A stretch of DNA of 64,000 bases, taken from assembly GCF_002836745.1 (NCBI RefSeq), contig NZ_PJAR01000042.1, positions 62,001 to 126,000 of the forward strand. The letters run 5' to 3'. Below are positions 41,852-50,427 of this stretch, piece after piece. How positions within the stretch are numbered: position 1 is the stretch's first letter; every line of letters begins with the position of its first letter. The notes under the pieces are model-generated. The model was given only the letters and a program-made list of their open reading frames with translations. It had not been told where the DNA came from and made no database searches. This DNA comes from Glaciecola sp. 33A. GTDB taxonomy: Bacteria; Pseudomonadota; Gammaproteobacteria; Enterobacterales; Alteromonadaceae. A program made the position numbers and the translations under genes.

Positions 41852-44089
41852 TTATTTTGATGTTTTTTGCTGGTGGGTATTGGTGACATATTGGTGCGTA
41901 ATATCGCATAATTCACCTTCAATAAAAGCAAGCACAATGTCTGCACTTCCAATCGTTTCTTGTCGATGAGCAATCATAATCTTAGTCATGCTCAATTTAC
42001 GTAAGTTGTTGTTTATCGTGTTTTCTGTAAAGGCATCAAGGTGACTTGTTGCTTCGTCCATAAATAATAATCTGGGTTGCTTGTAAAGAGCGCGAGCAAG
42101 CAGTAATCGTTGTTTCTGTCCGCCACTCAATGTGCTCCCCATATCTCCTACTAACGTGTTGTACTGCATCGTCATTTGCATGACATCGTCGTGCAGACAA
42201 CTTATTTTAGTGACCTCAATAGCGAGAGGTAGGTCTGTTGTGTCGGCAAAGTCAGTAATATTTTCTAGAATTGAGCCATTAAGTAACTGATCATCCTGCA
42301 GCACGGCCGCAACACCCTGTTGGTGTCGGTTGCTGGCATTGAGTAAATGACCATCGATATAAACATGGCCTTTAGTACTGTTACTCAATCCCATTAAGCA
42401 GAGTAACAAGCTCGATTTTCCACAGCCACTTTGACCACAAATAACCACACTTTTACCACGCGGAATATTCAAGTTTAGGTTCTTAAAAATACAGTCTTGA
42501 GTTGGATGATATTGAAACGATAAATCACGAACTGATAAGTGAAAGGCACTTTCTACATTAGCGGTTAGGTGTTCTACATTTTTGTTGATTTCATTTTCTA
42601 GGTTTTTCGATATTTCACTTGCGGTAAATACAATGTCCGCCAATCTATCTAAGTGTACTCGGAGCATTTTGAATTCGAGCCAGTTATTAATCAAACTGTC
42701 AGCGGCATTAATAAACTTAGCTTTGTAGCTCATGAACGCATACAGCATACCTATAGAGAACAAGTTTATAGTAACCAGTTGGGCCGCTAAATAAACGATA
42801 ATGATATTCTCTACACCAAATAATATTTTATTAAGCACTGAAAAATTTATTTGCCAACGTGAAAGCTCAATTTGTTTATTCATGGCACGGCTAAGAAGGT
42901 TAAGCCATTGAGAACCGCGTTGTGTGCTTTTGTTATTGAGCTTAATTGTTTTTATTGCCCGAACGCTTTGCATAAAATGGGTGTTTTCGGCAGCTTGGCT
43001 TTGAATCACTTCCATATTTTGGCGTTTCATGGGATTAAAGAATACCCAGCGTAGAAGCCCGTAAAATACAACGACTAAGCAAACGATGCTGGAAAGTGTG
43101 GAAGAATAGAAGAATAAAACGATAAGCATCAATACCGCCATCAGTCCATCAATGAGGCCCGAGATAATGCCAGATGTCACAATATGACGAATATTTTGAA
43201 GGGATCCGAAGCGACTCACAATGTCACCTAAATGTCTTTTTTGAAAATAGTCTACGGGCAGTGAAAGCAGGTGGGCAAAAACGCGAGTCGACATATGAAT
43301 GCTAAATTGATTCGAAAAATAGAGCATGACCCTTTCGCGAAGCATGAATGTGAGGGTATCTATACATAGTAACAAAAGGAAAGCGATTGCGAGCACATTG
43401 AGTAGAGAGATATCCGACTTTACAATGACTTCATCGATAACAGTTTGCATGTAAAAAGGCGCTGCGATGGCAAAAAGCTGAAGCAATAGACTTAGGCCAA
43501 ATAAGATCCCCAGCTGTCTTTTAATGCCAATAGCCTGGCTTAAAAAATCTTTTATTTCTAGCTTTTGCGATGCTCTTACTTTCGTAAATTTAGTATTCGG
43601 CTGTATTTCAACCGCGATGCCAGTAAAGGCGTCACTGACTTGCCGCATACCTAATTTTCTTAGGCCAAGCGCGGGATCTGCAATATAACAATGCTCCTTT
43701 GCTACCTTCTTTAACACCACAAAGTGTTGGAAATTCCAATGTAGAATACAAGGCGTATTCAGTTGATTCAGTTCTGTTAGTTGTACTTTCAATGCTCGAC
43801 AAGAGAAGCTTAGTAACTCGCCAAGTTGCATTATTTGAGTCAGATTACTTCCTTGAATTGATATTGGGTTCAGTTGGCGTAGCTTATCTAAGGTAATATG
43901 ATTGCCATGAAAGTTGGCGATCATAGCAACGCAAGCTAAACCACACTCACTGGACTCAGCCTGCATAACAATATTAAGACAAGGCTTTGACGAAAAGCGT
44001 AATATATGACTCACCTTGGTGTGGACTGTTTTCTGCGTAACTGTTTGGGTATTTGTACTTTTTGCTTTAGCGTCAGAATCGAAGAACAT
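41852..44089 (-). CDS. Peptidase C39-containing ABC exporter
   Basis: 745 residues. The N-terminal C39 peptidase domain (about 36-170) keeps the catalytic set: Cys49 in QAESSECGLAC, His122 in FQHFVVL and Asp138 in IADPALG, so it should be active against double-glycine leader peptides. A six-helix ABC membrane domain follows (about 190-480), then the ATPase: Walker A GQSGCGKSS (near 549), signature LSGGQKQRLLLARAL (near 651), Walker B LLFMDEATSHLD. This is the CvaB/RaxB type that trims and exports bacteriocins or small peptides. Its ATG overlaps the HlyD-like gene stop as TAATG. No substrate gene is visible nearby. Confidence 0.93.
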   Translation of the reverse strand: MFFDSDAKAKSTNTQTVTQKTVHTKVSHILRFSSKPCLNIVMQAESSECGLACVAMIANFHGNHITLDKLRQLNPISIQGSNLTQIMQLGELLSFSCRALKVQLTELNQLNTPCILHWNFQHFVVLKKVAKEHCYIADPALGLRKLGMRQVSDAFTGIAVEIQPNTKFTKVRASQKLEIKDFLSQAIGIKRQLGILFGLSLLLQLFAIAAPFYMQTVIDEVIVKSDISLLNVLAIAFLLLLCIDTLTFMLRERVMLYFSNQFSIHMSTRVFAHLLSLPVDYFQKRHLGDIVSRFGSLQNIRHIVTSGIISGLIDGLMAVLMLIVLFFYSSTLSSIVCLVVVFYGLLRWVFFNPMKRQNMEVIQSQAAENTHFMQSVRAIKTIKLNNKSTQRGSQWLNLLSRAMNKQIELSRWQINFSVLNKILFGVENIIIVYLAAQLVTINLFSIGMLYAFMSYKAKFINAADSLINNWLEFKMLRVHLDRLADIVFTASEISKNLENEINKNVEHLTANVESAFHLSVRDLSFQYHPTQDCIFKNLNLNIPRGKSVVICGQSGCGKSSLLLCLMGLSNSTKGHVYIDGHLLNASNRHQQGVAAVLQDDQLLNGSILENITDFADTTDLPLAIEVTKISCLHDDVMQMTMQYNTLVGDMGSTLSGGQKQRLLLARALYKQPRLLFMDEATSHLDAFTENTINNNLRKLSMTKIMIAHRQETIGSADIVLAFIEGELCDITHQYVTNTHQQKTSK

Positions 44090-45345
44090 TAGACTGTGCC
44101 TCGTAAGCTATAAATTGGACTTAACAACCATTCCAATAGGCTTCTATTTGACAGCGTTATCTCAGCCTGAAATAGCATACCGGCCTTCAGTTCAACCGTG
44201 TCACCATTGGCGTTAAGTTGTTGATTATCGAGAATAGCATTAATAAGAAAAACGGGCTCTGTGAGTTGCATAGGCAAACGTTTTACTTGATGCGGTAATA
44301 GTATTTGTTTTGACACATATGACACCTGAGCCGTTGACATACCAAATTTTTGGTAGGGGAATGCGTTTAGTTTGAGCTGAACTAACTGCTTATTCTTGAT
44401 AAAGCCTGCATGATTTGATGGCACGTATAAGACCGCTATCAGTGGATTGTTGAGCGGGGTTATTTGGAGTAAGGGCATATTGCTACCAATAGTCTCGCCG
44501 TTAGTTGCTTGTAAGTTATGCACTATGCCGTCAATGGGGCTTTTAATTAAGTAGTCACCAGCGCCTTCGAATCGTTGTATCTCTTGGGTAATGCGTTGCA
44601 AACTTGATGCAAGTGTATTGAGTTCTTCTGCTAACGCTATTTTGTTACTTACCTGGTTTTGTTTGACCGACAACAATCTTTGTTCAAACTCTAATTTTGT
44701 TGAATACCCCTGTGCCTGCCGCAATTCAATCGCCTGGCGTTTCTCTTTTTGCGCGTTATAGCTTAATTTTGGAATGCTGTTAACTTGCAGGAGTGACAGT
44801 AATAATGCCTCTTCAACACCCGCTTCATTGACTTGTTGGTTTAATTTTTTTTCAATTTGAATATTAACGCTTAAATGTTGCTGATAGCTATGTATCAAAC
44901 TGTCATTCTGATTCTCTTGTTGTTGATACTTATCAACGAGTATAATTTGACGTTTTTCTAATAGTTCACGTTGTTGCATGAGCGAATGAAATTGTTGCTG
45001 GTAATTTCCATTTAAGAGTGAGGGAACATTGCGCGATATCTCGATTAACACCTGACCCTTCAACACCTCTTGTCCGTTGCTTATTAGTGTGGACTTGATG
45101 ATACCACTTGCCTCTTTCGCCATGACATCAATGCTTGATTTAGAACTTACCAGCCATCCATTCACAGTCGCTTTACGACTAAAATTGGCGTTAAGAAGCA
45201 ACCCGCACAAAAGCAAAAACCAACAGACTAGAATAGTGGTGATCACCAAATGATTCGTTTTTGGTAACAGCAGAGCCTCACCAAGGTTGTTTGAATTTTG
45301 CCCTTGTATTGCTTCTTGTCTAAAAAGCTCGGTTGAATGTTGCAT
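44089..45345 (-). CDS. HlyD-family periplasmic adaptor (CvaA/RaxA-like)
   Basis: 418 residues. One transmembrane helix (about 31-53, VITTILVCWFLLLCGLLL) follows a short cytosolic tail. The periplasmic part has a biotinyl-lipoyl-like motif (ASGIIKSTLISNGQEVLKGQVL), a long coiled-coil hairpin (about 110-245) and a second lipoyl half (IKSPIDGIVHNLQATNGETI), then a beta-barrel region. Such adaptors bridge a C39 ABC exporter to an outer-membrane channel of the TolC type; tolC at 59.6 kb is a possible partner by inference. First gene of the three-gene operon; spacing to the proposed AGGGA ribosome-binding site is longer than usual. Confidence 0.92.
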   Translation of the reverse strand: MQHSTELFRQEAIQGQNSNNLGEALLLPKTNHLVITTILVCWFLLLCGLLLNANFSRKATVNGWLVSSKSSIDVMAKEASGIIKSTLISNGQEVLKGQVLIEISRNVPSLLNGNYQQQFHSLMQQRELLEKRQIILVDKYQQQENQNDSLIHSYQQHLSVNIQIEKKLNQQVNEAGVEEALLLSLLQVNSIPKLSYNAQKEKRQAIELRQAQGYSTKLEFEQRLLSVKQNQVSNKIALAEELNTLASSLQRITQEIQRFEGAGDYLIKSPIDGIVHNLQATNGETIGSNMPLLQITPLNNPLIAVLYVPSNHAGFIKNKQLVQLKLNAFPYQKFGMSTAQVSYVSKQILLPHQVKRLPMQLTEPVFLINAILDNQQLNANGDTVELKAGMLFQAEITLSNRSLLEWLLSPIYSLRGTV

Positions 45346-45437
45346 GTGTTTTTCATTCCCTGAAAGTAAAAGATTATTCGGGTGTCATCACTTTTTGATG
45401 TGAACAACTAGCTTACTTAGATTCTTTCAAAACGACG

Positions 45438-45499
45438 TTTAAAAATGAGACAAATACTTTTAAAAATGGGACATTTTGCAATTTTGTCCCATTTTTAAA
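45438..45499. promoter_or_regulatory. Triple 15-bp site upstream of the exporter operon
   Basis: TTTAAAAATGAGACA (45438-45452) and TTTAAAAATGGGACA (45459-45473) are direct repeats 21 bases apart, two helical turns, differing at one base. TGTCCCATTTTTAAA (45485-45499) is the exact inverted copy of the second, 11 bases on. The cluster lies 93 bases before the HlyD-like gene. It looks like a cooperative operator; a long RNA hairpin from the inverted pair is the alternative. No confident promoter was placed in the rest of 45346-45755. Confidence 0.7.
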
Positions 45500-45755
45500 G
45501 ATGTACTAATGATCAAGCCCATTAATATAGGTTACTTTGGTTCAGGAGAGTTAATTTCAATATAAATAGAGTGTTAGATGATTTTATACTGGTAATTTAA
45601 GTTAAATGACGCTATTTCTTAGTCTGTTTTTGATTGTTTAACGTTAGAAAATTAAATCGTGTTTTTTAGTTAAATTAAGAGGTTACGCATAACTTTAGTG
45701 TTTTTTCTGTATGAATAATAAACAAAACGTAAATATTATTAAAAATGAAGGCATA

Positions 45756-45785
45756 AAAAAACGCGCCGCATAGGCACGCTTTTAA
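45756..45785 (-). terminator. Rho-independent terminator after the amidohydrolase gene
   Basis: On the minus strand AAAAGCGTGCC-tatgc-GGCGCGTTTTTTT forms a G.C-rich stem with wobble pairs and a long T-run, about 28 bases past the stop. It insulates the exporter operon downstream. Confidence 0.82.
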
Positions 45786-45812
45786 ACTTCTGAGGCTAGA
45801 AACTAACGTAAA

Positions 45813-48800
45813 TTAATGCACCCAATGATACATATGTGCTTTCTCTTCCATTTGCTGCTGAGTTTCTTGAGGCATAAATAAGCTGTTATCATTTTCAAAG
45901 AAGAAAGGAGACCGTTTCTTTTTCGAACCCACTTCATTCATTGTTGCTGCTGCAAATACGCGACCATTAATCATTGTATAGTCAACAAATTCGCTGCGTC
46001 TTAAATCATTCAGCACGTCACCGTCGATAATGACTAAGTCGGCTAACTTTCCCGGTTCTATGCTGCCGATTGCGTTGTCCATACCTAGGTGTCTTGCGCC
46101 ATCGATGGTGCCAGCGCGAAGTGCTTCAAATGGGGTAAAACCACCTTGCTCCATTATCCATAACTCCCAATGTGCAGCCAAGCCTTCGCGTTGACCATGT
46201 GCTCCAATATGAACGCTAACACCATTGTCGCGTAACTCTTTTGCATATTTAGCAACGGCAAAATGATTGTAGTGATCATCAGGTGCTTTGGGACGGCGGA
46301 TATTACGGTCAACCAAGAAGTGAGGTGTATAACGCATTAATCTCTCATTTTCCCAGACATTGGTGCGGTCATAAAAGTAGGTTTCACCGCTTAATCCGCC
46401 ATAGGAAACAACAAACGTAGGTGTGTAACCAAACTTCGTGGCTTTCCATAGTTGGGTCAGGTCGTTATAACCGGAAGCAATGGGAAGACTGTGCTCCAAA
46501 CCAGTGTGGCCATCAACCAGCATAGTAATGTTCTGTTGGAATTTGCCACCGCCTTCAGGCATGACCATCATATCTTGGTTTTTAGCTGCGACTAGCACCT
46601 GTTGGCGTTGATCGCGTCGCGGTTGGTTGTAACTTTTAACCGAAATAGCCCCAAGGTCTTTTAATCTTTGGACGTGATAATAGGCATCATCATAGTCGTT
46701 AATAATAGATTTAAAGCCAAGTGCTTCTGCGCCATATAAAATTGTTCCTGTGGAGTAAGTTCTTGGAGCTATTCGTTGACCTGCTCTTTGTAATTCCCCT
46801 GCGGCCATTATCTCAGTGGTGTCATTTGATGGATCATGAATAGTTGTTACACCAAAGGCGAGATTAGAATATTGACTCCAGTTTTGCTCAGGAATAATTT
46901 CACTTCGCCCTTGTGCTCCATGTGCATGAGTATCAATTAGTCCAGGAATAACTGTTTTCCCTTCAGCATTGATAATGAGTGCATCGTCAGGGATCATGAT
47001 TTCTGCTCTTTTGCCGACAGCTTCGATTCTATTGTCTTTTATTAATACAACGCCATTTTCAAATACTTCCTCTTGATTATCGGCATCACGCATGGAAACA
47101 ATTTTGCCACCAACAATTGCAGTATAGCGATTTGGCTTGTCAGACTTTTTCTTAAATGATAAATCCATACCTTCGTTTAATGGTTCAGGCAATTGAGCAT
47201 TGGGCTCTGCTAAAAAGTCAAAGGCTTGATCCAAACTGCGTTCAAAATAACGAGGACCATGAGACCAACCCACCGAATCGTTATTCGGGCTCCAAGTCAT
47301 GTAGTTACCTGAGCGTGCAGAAAGTTGCTTGACAGGAAGTGACAACATTTTAGGACCAATCGACACTTTTTGACCATTATCTGCAAAAGGAGTTACGAAT
47401 GTGTTGTATTGATGCACAAAAGCAACCCACTTTTTATCATGTGATAAGCGGTATTCACTTACTTTGTCGGCGCCATATAGATGCACACGTTTGTCTTCAC
47501 CCCGCAAATTCACGCTAGAAAACTGGGTTTCACGATAAGGAGTACCAGCCACCGATTCACTGAAATAAACACGCTCATTACCTGCAGAAAAATGCGGTTC
47601 AACACCACTTTTTGAGACACGTTCGGTGGTTTTTTCTTTTAAGTTAAGAACGTAAATACCAGGATCAATAGAGTTGGTTGGGTCTAGCAAATATCCGCCA
47701 GTAAATTTGCGATAGGTAAGCATTTTTCCGTCTGTTGAAAAGCTTGGTTCAATGTAATGGCCTTTTGACAAACTGACTACTTTACCTTTGCCGCCTCTTA
47801 CGGAAATAATCCTTACGTCGCCAAGATTATCATCACTCCATGTCGTATAAACGATTTGCTTACCGTCATTTGAGAAACGCGGATAGTATTCGTCATGCTG
47901 ATTTTGCTTAGTTAAGCGTTGTATTTCACCACTCTTAATATTTTTGGTGTAAAGTTTACCGAGTGCTTGAAACAAGATTGAGTTACCGTTTGGTGATTTT
48001 TGGGCCCAACGTATCGCCTTTACATCAAACTCATCCGGCGCAACATCGACATCAAAGCGCAGCGCATCTGCAAACTGAACTGTTGTCTTAATGTTTACAT
48101 CTAACGTTGCTAATGACTGATCTTTGATATTCAGTTTATGAAACTTTCCACCTGTCCAAAATACGATTTGTTCGGAGTCTGGTGTCCAATCAAAATAGGG
48201 AAAATAACCTTCGCTTCCAAAACCTTCTTGCATGTCACGTTCTAGTTCCATAAATACCGCTTTTTCATCGCCAGTCTGTATATCCTTTAGGAATAAGGCT
48301 GTTTTACTTTTTACACGACGAACAAATGCTATGTATTTTCCATCTGGGGAAGGTGTAGGAACCACAGCGCCTCCTGTGCCAGAGATATAGCGTTCTTCTT
48401 CACCTGTTTCTCTGTCATATCGAATAATTGCGAATATGCCTTTCAGGGCATCTCTGTTGTAGCTAAATTGGGAGCCGTCGGTAATATCTTGGGTATAATA
48501 GATATATTGCCCATCCGATGAAAATGCAGGGTCAGTAATATTCTTTTGGTCGACCTTGCCACTAACACGTTCTTTGATTGCTAGACCGTTGCCACCGCTT
48601 TGGTGATAAAGCCAGATTTCACCTGCCGGAATACTTCGACTCGACATAATACCTTTATTGACGATAATATATTCGCCATCTGGACTCCACTTAGGAGAGT
48701 GTATTAAGTTGCTCTTTTCCTTGGTCACTTGGCGCAAGTTTTCGCCGTTCATGTCCATTACCCAAACATTTGAAAGGCCATCGCGGTCAGAAATAAAGGC

Positions 48801-49145
48801 AATTTGTTTGCCATCGGGGCTAATTGAAGGATGTATATTCCAAGCAAAATCTTGAGTTAGCGATTTAGCGTCGCCACCGTTAATGCTAGCAATAAAAATA
48901 TCTCCGAGCATATCAAACACAAACTGCTTGCCGTCTGGACTAACGTCTAAGCTAGACCAGGTGGTTTCATCCGTGTTTATTTCAACGCTAGATAATGTCA
49001 TAGGCGGATTTAACACATCCCATGTTGCGAAAGGCTTTTCTTTTTCTTTGTCTGTTTCGTCATGCCCATCGGCAATACTGATTGCACTAAAGCTCAGTAA
49101 ACCGGATAGTAGAAAGGGTAACAGCTTCTGTCTTGTCGATATCAT
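45813..49145 (-). CDS. Secreted beta-propeller amidohydrolase
   Basis: 1110 residues. Signal peptide about 1-25 (LLPFLLSGLLSFSAISIA). The first two thirds (about 50-640) are repeated PD40/TolB-type propeller blades such as SPDGKQIAFISDRDG, SPDGKYIAFVRR and SNDGKQIVYTTW. The last third (about 670-1080) is an amidohydrolase: VIPGLIDTHAHG metal-binding HxH, DGHTGLEHSLP, VSVHIGAHGQ, and the closing GSIEPGKLADLVIIDGD. Probably a periplasmic hydrolase of peptides or cyclic amides; substrate unknown. It is transcribed alone: a terminator follows and a REPIN-like element precedes it. Confidence 0.88.
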   Translation of the reverse strand: MISTRQKLLPFLLSGLLSFSAISIADGHDETDKEKEKPFATWDVLNPPMTLSSVEINTDETTWSSLDVSPDGKQFVFDMLGDIFIASINGGDAKSLTQDFAWNIHPSISPDGKQIAFISDRDGLSNVWVMDMNGENLRQVTKEKSNLIHSPKWSPDGEYIIVNKGIMSSRSIPAGEIWLYHQSGGNGLAIKERVSGKVDQKNITDPAFSSDGQYIYYTQDITDGSQFSYNRDALKGIFAIIRYDRETGEEERYISGTGGAVVPTPSPDGKYIAFVRRVKSKTALFLKDIQTGDEKAVFMELERDMQEGFGSEGYFPYFDWTPDSEQIVFWTGGKFHKLNIKDQSLATLDVNIKTTVQFADALRFDVDVAPDEFDVKAIRWAQKSPNGNSILFQALGKLYTKNIKSGEIQRLTKQNQHDEYYPRFSNDGKQIVYTTWSDDNLGDVRIISVRGGKGKVVSLSKGHYIEPSFSTDGKMLTYRKFTGGYLLDPTNSIDPGIYVLNLKEKTTERVSKSGVEPHFSAGNERVYFSESVAGTPYRETQFSSVNLRGEDKRVHLYGADKVSEYRLSHDKKWVAFVHQYNTFVTPFADNGQKVSIGPKMLSLPVKQLSARSGNYMTWSPNNDSVGWSHGPRYFERSLDQAFDFLAEPNAQLPEPLNEGMDLSFKKKSDKPNRYTAIVGGKIVSMRDADNQEEVFENGVVLIKDNRIEAVGKRAEIMIPDDALIINAEGKTVIPGLIDTHAHGAQGRSEIIPEQNWSQYSNLAFGVTTIHDPSNDTTEIMAAGELQRAGQRIAPRTYSTGTILYGAEALGFKSIINDYDDAYYHVQRLKDLGAISVKSYNQPRRDQRQQVLVAAKNQDMMVMPEGGGKFQQNITMLVDGHTGLEHSLPIASGYNDLTQLWKATKFGYTPTFVVSYGGLSGETYFYDRTNVWENERLMRYTPHFLVDRNIRRPKAPDDHYNHFAVAKYAKELRDNGVSVHIGAHGQREGLAAHWELWIMEQGGFTPFEALRAGTIDGARHLGMDNAIGSIEPGKLADLVIIDGDVLNDLRRSEFVDYTMINGRVFAAATMNEVGSKKKRSPFFFENDNSLFMPQETQQQMEEKAHMYHWVH

Positions 49146-49303
49146 TATTTGTCTTCTGCTTTGGATTAATTAATGCTTCAGTGATGTGTCTTTTGTGACT
49201 AGTTTAACAACCAACTTGCACATTCTAAGGCGAACAATAGATGTTAACAAAAAGTTCTGCAACTTTTGGTTAATTTACAATCAATCCATTTTGTAAACTC
49301 TGG

Positions 49304-49401
49304 AATAAGGACACACCTGTTTTATCGTTACGTTGCATAGAGGTGTGTCTTAGTTTTGTGTTTTTCCGTCTTCGGCTAAGGAAAATTGGTGTGTCCTTAT
49401 T
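49304..49401. repeat. REPIN-like palindromic element with GGTGTGTCCTTATT ends
   Basis: AATAAGGACACACC (49304-49317) and GGTGTGTCCTTATT (49388-49401) are perfect 14-bp inverted repeats. A third, GGTGTGTCTTA, is at 49342-49352, and an inner TTTTCC...GGAAAA pair can extend the fold. It is followed by two tandem copies of TCCTTATTACTG (49395-49418). It lies in the 307-base gap between the amidohydrolase and transglutaminase genes. Related cores recur at 38.5, 61.7, 62.5 and 63.0 kb. No RAYT transposase is in the window. Confidence 0.75.
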
Positions 49402-49452
49402 ACTGTCCTTATTACTGCTGTTTTTATCATTGACGCTCATTGGCACCTAATT

Positions 49453-50409
49453 CTAAAATAGTTCCGTGGTGAATTGTTGATTTCTTATCGCGATTTGACT
49501 TGATGGGGCTATTTCACCTAATTTATATTGTGCTGCGCCAGTTGGTTCAGCGAGGATATAAGATAAGTTATTTTGTACTATTTGTGCATCCGTTTCATTT
49601 GGATTCATATTAACTCCAACCAATGCATGATTGCGTAAGAAAACCATTTTGGCAGATAACGTTGGGTTGTAAGATTTTAAAAGGGCAAGGAACAAAGTTG
49701 ATTTACTATCACAGTCCCCTCTATTGTTTAATAGGAGTTGTTGAGGTGCGGCAAACCCAGATCCATTTGACGAGATACGATTTTCAAGAGTGTCATAGGG
49801 AATGGTTTGCAGCCAATTCAAGGTGAAATCAATAAACTCTCTGGCATTATTAGGATTATTCAGTTGCTCTTTAATAGCGAGCACAACACCAGAAAGATGA
49901 TTGCTGCTTTCTTCAGCGTAACGCCGATGATCTTGTTTAATAGTCAGCCGGCCCATTTCATTTTTAAAAGGAACATAGTAGTTTTTGGTTAAGTATTCGG
50001 CTTCTGCTTCTTCGTGCTTTTTACCAAGTGTCGCTGTTATTTTGTCTATCTGTTCGGGATATTTACCAGAAACTTGCATATTCAAGGACCCCGCAGATCG
50101 CTTAATTGAAATATTCGCAATTTTTGGGTCTATTGTTTTGGCATATTCGAGTAAATTTCTGTGAATATAATTTTGAGCGAGAAGCGTATTGTAGGCAGGA
50201 GCGGAAGTTGGTAGCTTATCGATGTCTGTGTGCGTAAGTAAAAACTTGAGTTTACGAATACCATCTTCGCTTTGCCATTGATAATTGAACTCAATACCTA
50301 AGGTAGAACTGTTTTTAAAAAAATATTCTTGTTGAGAGTCGGCCTTAAATGGCGTAATAAACATGACTATTAAAGCAATATTAATTAAGATCTTGAACAT
50401 GTATCGCAT
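49453..50409 (-). CDS. Transglutaminase-like cysteine protease-fold protein, exported
   Basis: 318 residues. N-terminal hydrophobic segment (about 4-22) looks like a signal peptide. The transglutaminase-like catalytic set is present in order: Cys233 in NNRGDCDSKS, His261 in RNHALVGV and an acidic Glu288 in LAEPTG. The N-terminal half is not recognised. Enzymes of this fold cleave or cross-link peptide bonds in the periplasm, but no substrate can be named. It starts 18 bases after cysG on the same strand, after TAAGGTTAGTTAA, so it may share the cysG transcript. Confidence 0.75.
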   Translation of the reverse strand: MRYMFKILINIALIVMFITPFKADSQQEYFFKNSSTLGIEFNYQWQSEDGIRKLKFLLTHTDIDKLPTSAPAYNTLLAQNYIHRNLLEYAKTIDPKIANISIKRSAGSLNMQVSGKYPEQIDKITATLGKKHEEAEAEYLTKNYYVPFKNEMGRLTIKQDHRRYAEESSNHLSGVVLAIKEQLNNPNNAREFIDFTLNWLQTIPYDTLENRISSNGSGFAAPQQLLLNNRGDCDSKSTLFLALLKSYNPTLSAKMVFLRNHALVGVNMNPNETDAQIVQNNLSYILAEPTGAAQYKLGEIAPSSQIAIRNQQFTTELF

Positions 50410-50427
50410 TTAACTAACCTTACAATA

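Noticed and set aside
45462-45485. Sigma-54 promoter in AATGGGACATTTTGCAAT
   Set aside because: The GG and GC elements are 7 bases apart instead of the required 10.
45346-45812. A double-glycine leader peptide gene next to the C39 exporter
   Set aside because: All ATG frames on both strands here are under about 21 codons, lack a GG motif, and some merely span the inverted repeat.
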